Assembly: GCA_964508185.1 (NCBI GenBank)
Contig: CAZDSS010000154.1
Location: forward strand, 1 to 5,162
Source of the DNA: CAZDSS01 sp964508185
GTDB lineage: Bacteria > Pseudomonadota > Alphaproteobacteria > Sphingomonadales > Govanellaceae
Reading direction: 5' to 3'
DNA length: 5,162 nucleotides
Below are positions 1-5,162 of this stretch, piece by piece (the stretch's first letter is position 1; each line of letters begins with the position of its first letter). Both the position numbers and the translations under genes were made by a program. Under the pieces are notes generated by a model. That model saw only the letters and a program-made list of their open reading frames with translations. It was not told where the DNA came from and ran no database searches.

Positions 1-1
1 C

Positions 2-2169
<2,168 letters not shown>

Positions 2170-2178
2170 ATGCGCGCC

Positions 2179-2207
2179 CCGCCCGGCGGCTTCGCGCCGC
2201 CGGGCGG
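2179..2207 (+). terminator. GC-rich hairpin after metH
   Basis: A perfect 12-bp inverted repeat (CCGCCCGGCGGC / GCCGCCGGGCGG) with a TTCGC loop begins 9 bases after the metH stop. It is followed by AAAGCG rather than a T run, so it may be a transcript-stabilising 3' end or a U-poor terminator rather than a classical intrinsic terminator. Confidence 0.5.
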
Positions 2208-2222
2208 AAAGCGTCTCATTCC

Positions 2223-2238
2223 TTAACGCCCGGTTAAC
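2223..2238 (+). promoter_or_regulatory. Candidate CtrA binding site (TTAA-N7-TTAAC)
   Basis: TTAA at 2223-2226, seven bases, then TTAAC at 2234-2238 exactly matches the full CtrA box of alphaproteobacteria. I saw no other TTAA in the window, so two at exactly this spacing is unlikely by chance in GC-rich DNA. The plus orientation fits the consensus better (the minus strand ends TTAAG), pointing to the lipoprotein gene that starts 173 bases downstream. No convincing -10 hexamer is positioned after it, so activation versus repression is unclear. Confidence 0.5.
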
Positions 2239-2411
2239 ACCCCTTCCCTAACCTGCGCCGCGCCGAGTGTCGCCACGACCGGAGCTGCATGCGCCGAGAA
2301 GGGGAAATTCGGCGCAATCCCGTGCCTTGCGGCAGCACCCGGCGCTTGTCCCGAACAGGCCCCGCATGCCCGCCCACGGCCATCATCCAAGTCAGTTCTG
2401 CAAGGACCATC

Positions 2412-2705
2412 ATGAAAAGATTTCTGCTTATGGCCCCCGCGCTCGTCCTTCTTGCGGCCTGCGGCTCCTCGCCGTCCAAATCCGACGCCGAGGACGCCCT
2501 CAATGAGCTTGCCGCGCAGATGGGCCAGCTCTTCGGCAACAAGAACCTGCCGAAGATCAAGGTCAAGGACCTCACCTGCCAGGAAGTGAACGAGAAGACA
2601 TTCGATTGCGAGGTTCTCCTCACCTCCCCCATTCTCGGCGACAAGGAGATCGTGGAGCGTCACCGCTTCACCAGGCTCGACGGCAATTGGCATCTGGCGC
2701 GCTGA
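2412..2705 (+). CDS. Small predicted lipoprotein of unknown function
   Basis: The product has 97 residues. The signal peptide is M-K-R-F followed by a hydrophobic stretch (residues 4-14) and the lipobox L14-A15-A16-C17; lipidation at Cys17 is predicted. Residue +2 is Gly, not Asp, which by the enteric rule favours sorting to the outer membrane, facing the periplasm. The mature part is short: a flexible Ser/Pro/Lys segment (18-24), a probable helix (25-42, DAEDALNELAAQMGQLFG), then a strand-rich domain with C56 and C66, ten residues apart and plausibly disulfide-bonded, and a C-terminal RFTRLDGNWHLAR. The start is fixed by the signal peptide and by AAGGA at 2402-2406, five bases before the ATG; the frame stays open upstream but would bury the signal peptide. 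The gene has its own terminator and probably its own promoter region (2208-2411). I do not recognise the family; similar small lipoproteins with this Cys pair are annotated only as hypothetical as far as I know. Confidence 0.85.
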   Translation: MKRFLLMAPALVLLAACGSSPSKSDAEDALNELAAQMGQLFGNKNLPKIKVKDLTCQEVNEKTFDCEVLLTSPILGDKEIVERHRFTRLDGNWHLAR

Positions 2706-2732
2706 GCGGCGCGGCCATCGCCATGGAAGGAC

Positions 2733-2763
2733 GTGCGGCGGCATCCATGCCGCCGCACTTTTT
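2733..2763 (+). terminator. Intrinsic terminator of the lipoprotein gene
   Basis: A perfect 11-bp stem (GTGCGGCGGCA / TGCCGCCGCAC) with a TCCA loop is followed directly by five T residues (2759-2763), 28 bases after the stop codon. It also separates the plus-strand gene from the converging rnk gene. On the minus strand the same stem lacks a T tail, so it is directional. Confidence 0.88.
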
Positions 2764-2798
2764 CGTTATGATCCCGCAACAACCCCTTTTGCGGCCGA

Positions 2799-3230
2799 TC
2801 AGCCCGCGGCGGCCTCGGGCTGGCGGACCTTGAGGATGGTCATGGTGCGGGTCTCCCCGTCGCGGGATTCCCAATCCATCTGCGCGCCGACGGAGAGGCC
2901 AAGCAGGGCCGCGCCCACCGGCGTCATCACTGAGACGCGGTTGGCGCTGATGTCGGCGTCCTCGGGATAGACGAGCTGCACCGTGCGGGTGCGCCCGGTC
3001 TCGTCGTCACGATAGGTCACTTCCGAGCCCATGTTCACCACATCGGCGGGCACCTCGCTCGAGGGGCGGACTTCCGCCCGCTCCATCTCGGCCAGAAGCT
3101 CTTCGGATACCTCCGGCGCGATCTTGGCGAAGCTCATGGCGATGTCCTGCAGCCGTTCGAAATGAGCGGCATCGAGGATGAGCGCGGGACGTCCCGCATT
3201 GGCTGCGCCGGAAACGGATTTGGCGTTCAT
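2799..3230 (-). CDS. rnk: Rnk-type regulator of nucleoside diphosphate kinase (GreA/GreB C-terminal fold, RNA polymerase-binding)
   Basis: The product has 143 residues, close to E. coli Rnk (about 136). After a short variable N-terminus (1-15), residues 16-60 form the short coiled-coil pair (ALILDAAHFERLQDIAMSF, EELLAEMERAEV). P61-A-D-V-V-N-M leads into the FKBP-like GreA/GreB C-terminal domain (about 68-137), with VQLVYPEDAD and the family signature SVMTPVGAALLGLSVGAQM at 100-118. Rnk of E. coli binds RNA polymerase in competition with Gre factors and DksA but does not stimulate transcript cleavage, and it influences Ndk levels; the same role is inferred here. The coiled coil is too short to reach the active site as the GreA finger does. 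The ATG at 3228-3230 has AAGGA nine bases upstream. It lies 118 bases after the zinc-ribbon paralogue on the same strand. No good intrinsic terminator follows its stop. Confidence 0.9.
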   Translation of the reverse strand: MNAKSVSGAANAGRPALILDAAHFERLQDIAMSFAKIAPEVSEELLAEMERAEVRPSSEVPADVVNMGSEVTYRDDETGRTRTVQLVYPEDADISANRVSVMTPVGAALLGLSVGAQMDWESRDGETRTMTILKVRQPEAAAG

Positions 3231-3255
3231 GTGAATTGATCCTTGTTCGGTCGAT

Positions 3256-3290
3256 GGGCGGCCCGGCCTTTCCTTGCCTGCGGCCCGCCC
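3256..3290 (-). promoter_or_regulatory. Imperfect inverted repeat in the rnk leader
   Basis: GGGCGGCCC (3256-3264) and GGCCCGCCC (3282-3290) form a 9-bp stem with one mismatch and a 17-base loop, ending about 12 bases before the rnk Shine-Dalgarno sequence. It could be a leader structure or merely a product of GC-rich sequence. Confidence 0.25.
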
Positions 3291-3312
3291 TGAATATGAA
3301 AACGGTCAACTG

Positions 3313-3352
3313 CCCCGCGGAGTGAGCGGGGACTGAAAAAATATCCGCTCAC
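3313..3352 (-). promoter_or_regulatory. Overlapping, mutually exclusive inverted repeats between the two Rnk-like genes
   Basis: Two stems share bases: CCCCGC (3313-3318) with GCGGGG (3326-3331), and GTGAGCGG (3322-3329) with CCGCTCAC (3345-3352). In the minus-strand transcript the second stem forms first, spans the stop codon of the zinc-ribbon gene and carries a run of six U in its loop; the other stem forms later. They cannot coexist. Neither has a T run directly after it, so a classical terminator is not supported. Confidence 0.35.
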
Positions 3353-3993
3353 GCGGCGGACGGCCCGGGACTGCCGGGGCCCGAAGGCCAGTCCTTGCCC
3401 GGCCCCCGATTGGCGCGGGGCCGCAAGGGCACCACTTTCGGCGCAGGCGCGGCGGCCATGGCGCGAGGCCGCGTACGCGACAGATCGGCGGACTCGGCTG
3501 ACGGACTTTCGACCGTCTCGATCCATGCCCGGCGCCGCACCCCGTCGCGCCCCGGAAGGACCGCAAGATCCCCCGGCTTCATGCCGAGAAGGGCAAGGCC
3601 CAGAGGTGTGGCCACGGCAAGTTCCGCTGAGCTTGTGTTGCCATCCCGCCGGTCGGCGTCCGTGAGCGTCCGTTGCTGCAGCACGCCGCCTTCGATCCGG
3701 AAGACGACGCGGCTTCCAACGCTTGCAGCTCCCGCAGATGCGGGCACGAGCCTGGCGGAGGCGAGCTTCGCCCGCGCAATCAGGGCGAGCCACGGATCAT
3801 CCGCCGCCCGGCGGACGAGGATGCGTTCGATCACGCTGTAATCGCGGGCCGTGAGGCTCGACGGGCTCATCTCGATCTTCTCGTCCTGCGGCGGCTCGGC
3901 GGACGCTTGCCCCGCGCCGCAGCCGGCGCAAAGGCCTTGCCCCCGGGGCAGACGCGCGCCGCAATCGCTGCAATGGTTTTCAACTGCCGACAT
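3349..3993 (-). CDS. Zinc-ribbon protein with Rnk/GreA-GreB C-terminal-like domain
   Basis: The product has 214 residues. An N-terminal zinc ribbon has C8-x2-C11 and C22-x2-C25 (HCSDCGARLP, LCAGCGAG). A linker (about 26-45) follows. Residues 46-85 resemble the short coiled coil of Rnk-like proteins (SLTARDYSVIERILVRR, WLALIARAKLASARLV), with D65-D66 near the predicted tip. Residues about 91-162 are a GreA/GreB C-terminal FKBP-like domain: V92-G-S-R-V-V-F, then the signature ATPLGLALLGMKPGDLAVL (128-146), matching the equivalent segment of the neighbouring Rnk. The last 50 residues are Pro/Ala/Arg-rich and probably disordered. An RNA polymerase-binding role is inferred from the fold; what the zinc ribbon contacts is unknown. 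The ATG at 3991-3993 has GGGAG six bases upstream. An internal Met42 start would drop the zinc ribbon and leave a plain Rnk-like protein, but the good upstream Shine-Dalgarno favours the long form. A long structured leader precedes it. Confidence 0.82.
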   Translation of the reverse strand: MSAVENHCSDCGARLPRGQGLCAGCGAGQASAEPPQDEKIEMSPSSLTARDYSVIERILVRRAADDPWLALIARAKLASARLVPASAGAASVGSRVVFRIEGGVLQQRTLTDADRRDGNTSSAELAVATPLGLALLGMKPGDLAVLPGRDGVRRRAWIETVESPSAESADLSRTRPRAMAAAPAPKVVPLRPRANRGPGKDWPSGPGSPGPSAA

Positions 3994-4026
3994 GACACAC
4001 TCCCGATGAGCGGTGTGCAGCAGACG

Positions 4027-4083
4027 GAAAATGCGCGGCCGCTGCGATGAGCCGCCGACTTCGTCTGGAACAGTGAAAATGCG
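4027..4083. repeat. 9-bp direct repeat GAAAATGCG upstream of the zinc-ribbon gene
   Basis: GAAAATGCG occurs at 4027-4035 and 4075-4083, 48 bases apart, in the leader region (CGCATTTTC in the minus-strand transcript). This may be a paired regulator site or chance; no known motif is recognised. Confidence 0.25.
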
Positions 4084-4089
4084 GAACGG

Positions 4090-4114
4090 AAAAATTTCCC
4101 CGAGCCCGGGAAAT
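4090..4114 (-). terminator. Intrinsic terminator or attenuator on the minus strand
   Basis: Read on the minus strand, ATTTCCC (4114-4108), a GGGCTCG loop and GGGAAAT (4100-4094) form a 7-bp stem that runs straight into a T run (4094-4090). It lies 171 bases past the SRAP stop and 96 bases before the zinc-ribbon gene start. It may end the SRAP transcript or, if the promoter candidate at 4214-4242 is real, act as an attenuator in the zinc-ribbon gene's leader. Confidence 0.5.
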
Positions 4115-4152
4115 AACAGAAAGCGACTACCGGGCCCGGGGCCGGAGTCCTG

Positions 4153-4185
4153 CGAGCAGGGAACCTGCTCGATGCGCGAAACGCG
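4153..4185 (-). promoter_or_regulatory. Tandem small hairpins in the SRAP/zinc-ribbon gene interval
   Basis: CGAGCAGG-GAA-CCTGCTCG (4153-4171) is a perfect 8-bp inverted repeat. It is followed after three bases by CGCG-AAA-CGCG (4175-4185). Neither has a T tail. In the minus-strand transcript they would precede the terminator-like stem at 4114-4090. Confidence 0.35.
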
Positions 4186-4213
4186 GTGCTCGGAAAATTC
4201 GAATCATGAATCG

Positions 4214-4242
4214 ATGATGCGGGGCGCGCCGGGCAAAGTCAA
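4214..4242 (-). promoter_or_regulatory. Weak sigma-70-type promoter candidate for the zinc-ribbon gene
   Basis: On the minus strand, TTGACT (4242-4237), a 17-base spacer and CATCAT (4219-4214) resemble a -35/-10 pair; the -10 matches TATAAT at four of six bases. It would give a leader of about 210 bases containing the hairpins and the terminator-like stem. The assignment rests on motif and spacing only. Confidence 0.3.
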
Positions 4243-4285
4243 TGAATGGGGGGCGGAAGCGGGAGCCTGCGCTGGAGAATGCCTC

Positions 4286-4975
4286 TCATAACAAGCGTCC
4301 GCTTGCAGGCGGCGGGGACATGGGCTCGATGAGCCCCGGATGGTCGGCGGCCGGCCTGTTCACGGCCCGGGATACGGGATGGATCACGAGTTCCCCGTCC
4401 CACGGCCTCAGCAGGTCCTCAAGGAGCGGAAGCGGCGCTTGCGGGTCGAGCCACAGGTCCCAATGCTCCGGCGCGAGGATCGCCGGCATGCGTTCATGAA
4501 GGTGGGCGATCGCAGGCGACGCGGTCGTGGTGACGATGGTGAAGCTCTGAATGATCCCTTGCGGGCCGCGCCAGCGGTCCCACAGCCCGGCGAAGGTCAT
4601 GGGGCCATCCGGCAGGGTGACGTAATAGGGCTGGCGGTGTTTCCCCTCCCGTCGCCATTCGTAGAAGCCGTTGGCGGGGACGAGACAGCGGCGGCGCCGG
4701 AACGGCTCGCGAAAGGCGGGGCGCGTGGCGATGGATTCGGCCCGGGCATTGATGGTCGCATAGGGCCGACCGCCGTCCTTGGACCAGTAGGGGATAAGCC
4801 CCCACAGCATCATGCGCAATTCCCGCCCGGCTTCGCCGGTGACGACGACCGGCAGCTCCTGCCCCGGCGCCGCATTGTACCGCGCCGCCGCTGGCCGCGG
4901 ATCCACGTTCATGAGCAGGCGGTAGAGCTCATATAGCTGCCGCCAGGTGAAGAAATGGCTGTACCTGCCGCACAT
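4286..4975 (-). CDS. SRAP-domain protein (YedK/HMCES family), abasic-site DNA-protein crosslinker
   Basis: The product has 229 residues, near E. coli YedK (222). SRAP proteins use the amino group and thiol of Cys2 to form a thiazolidine crosslink with abasic sites in single-stranded DNA, shielding them from cleavage. Visible residues are M1-C2-G3-R4-Y5 at the start; N34-A-A-P-G; M56-L-W-G-L-I-P-Y-W; N76 in TINARAES (YedK Asn75); R96-C-L-V-P-A-N-G-F-Y-E106-W (Glu105); G130-L-W; and H160-E-R-M-P (His160). All catalytic positions are present. The start at 4973-4975 is set by the need for Cys2; the frame is open further upstream to 5122, but this part overlaps the tRNA and would block the active site. 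No clear Shine-Dalgarno precedes the ATG, and I saw no alphaproteobacterial LexA box (GTTC-N7-GTTC) nearby, so SOS control is not supported. It follows tRNA-Met by 114 bases on the same strand and may depend partly on read-through. Confidence 0.95.
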   Translation of the reverse strand: MCGRYSHFFTWRQLYELYRLLMNVDPRPAAARYNAAPGQELPVVVTGEAGRELRMMLWGLIPYWSKDGGRPYATINARAESIATRPAFREPFRRRRCLVPANGFYEWRREGKHRQPYYVTLPDGPMTFAGLWDRWRGPQGIIQSFTIVTTTASPAIAHLHERMPAILAPEHWDLWLDPQAPLPLLEDLLRPWDGELVIHPVSRAVNRPAADHPGLIEPMSPPPASGRLL

Positions 4976-5059
4976 CGGAGGATTCTTGTTCGCCGCGGAT
5001 GCACCGACGCCTAGCTTGCGCGCCGGAGACGACCGAATGCAAGGGGCATCGCAGCGGGC

Positions 5060-5075
5060 AAAAGATAGAAATCTT
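5060..5075 (-). terminator. Weak terminator-like stem after tRNA-Met
   Basis: On the minus strand, AAGAT (5075-5071), a TTCT loop and ATCTT (5066-5062) plus two more T residues lie 14 bases after the tRNA CCA end. The stem is only 5 bp and AT-rich, so it could be a tRNA 3'-trailer structure of little effect. Confidence 0.3.
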
Positions 5076-5089
5076 GGCTTGGAGAAGGA

Positions 5090-5162
5090 TGGTAGCGGAG
5101 GAGGGATTTGAACCCCCGACACGCGGATTATGATTCCGCTGCTCTAACCAACTGAGCTACTC
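5090..5162 (-). tRNA. tRNA-Met (CAT), elongator type, 5' end cut by the window edge
   Basis: The minus strand reads GAGTAGCTCAGTTGGTTAGA and onward: the 3' half of the acceptor stem's 5' arm, the D arm, an anticodon stem GCGGA/TCCGC around the loop ATCATAA (anticodon CAT), a T arm closing GGGGGTTCAAATCCC, and the acceptor strand CTCCGCT, with ACCA encoded at the 3' end. Only the first four bases are missing. The arrangement matches the alphaproteobacterial elongator tRNA-Met; initiator tRNA would carry three G-C pairs in the anticodon stem (GGG/CCC), which are absent. A tRNA-Ile2 with a modified CAT anticodon is a less likely alternative. Confidence 0.95.

Noticed and set aside
2289..2411. 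Upstream extension of the lipoprotein reading frame
   Set aside because: It would place about 41 Arg/Pro-rich residues before a clear signal peptide and lipobox; AAGGA at 2402-2406 supports the start at 2412.
2223..2744. Minus-strand open frame opposite the lipoprotein gene
   Set aside because: It runs through the CtrA-like box and the terminator stem; the plus-strand lipoprotein has signal peptide, ribosome binding site and terminator.
2774..2794. CCGCAA/TTGCGG stem as a terminator of rnk
   Set aside because: Only 6 bp with a 9-base loop and no T run on the minus strand.
4013..4291. Plus-strand 92-codon frame filling the interval between the zinc-ribbon and SRAP genes
   Set aside because: GTG start without ribosome binding site, no recognisable domain, and it reads across several inverted repeats; more likely non-coding.
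4340..4936. Plus-strand open frame opposite the SRAP gene
   Set aside because: Shadow of a gene with complete catalytic residues on the minus strand.
4976..5122. N-terminal extension of the SRAP frame
   Set aside because: SRAP activity needs Cys at position 2 after Met removal, and the extension overlaps the tRNA gene.
5090..5162. tRNA-Met as an integration site for a mobile element
   Set aside because: No integrase gene and no second copy of the tRNA 3' end is visible in the window.

Overview
The window reads as a stretch of high-GC alphaproteobacterial chromosome, probably Hyphomicrobiales (rhizobia/Xanthobacter-like). The evidence is an E. coli-type long MetH, Rnk-like proteins of the kind common in that order, an elongator tRNA-Met of alphaproteobacterial type, and an exact CtrA-type motif (TTAA-N7-TTAAC). 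The genus cannot be fixed from this sequence alone. No phage, IS element, CRISPR array or defence cassette is visible.

Layout. Positions 1-2169 (+) hold the 3' half of metH, cobalamin-dependent methionine synthase. It is interrupted near position 256 by a frameshift inside the folate-binding barrel; from 259 onward the cobalamin and activation domains are complete. A GC-rich hairpin follows the stop. Positions 2170-2411 are intergenic and carry the CtrA-like box. Positions 2412-2705 (+) encode a small lipoprotein that ends in a strong intrinsic terminator (2733-2763). All remaining genes are on the minus strand and converge on it: an Rnk/GreA-C-terminal-type RNA polymerase-binding protein (2799-3230), a second Rnk-like protein with an added N-terminal zinc ribbon (3349-3993), an SRAP/YedK (HMCES-type) abasic-site protein (4286-4975), and tRNA-Met(CAT) (5090-5162, lacking only its first four bases at the window edge).

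How they fit together. MetH serves one-carbon and methionine metabolism. The two Rnk-like proteins form a tandem pair and probably act on RNA polymerase. SRAP is a DNA-damage tolerance protein. No single pathway links them. The 292-base gap upstream of the zinc-ribbon gene looks like a structured leader, with a candidate promoter, hairpins and a T-tailed terminator-like stem, and the 118-base gap between the two Rnk-like genes holds overlapping, mutually exclusive inverted repeats.

Most worth a second look: the metH frameshift, the zinc-ribbon/Rnk domain combination and its leader, and the CtrA-type site before the lipoprotein gene. I did not find a clear previously undescribed multi-gene system.
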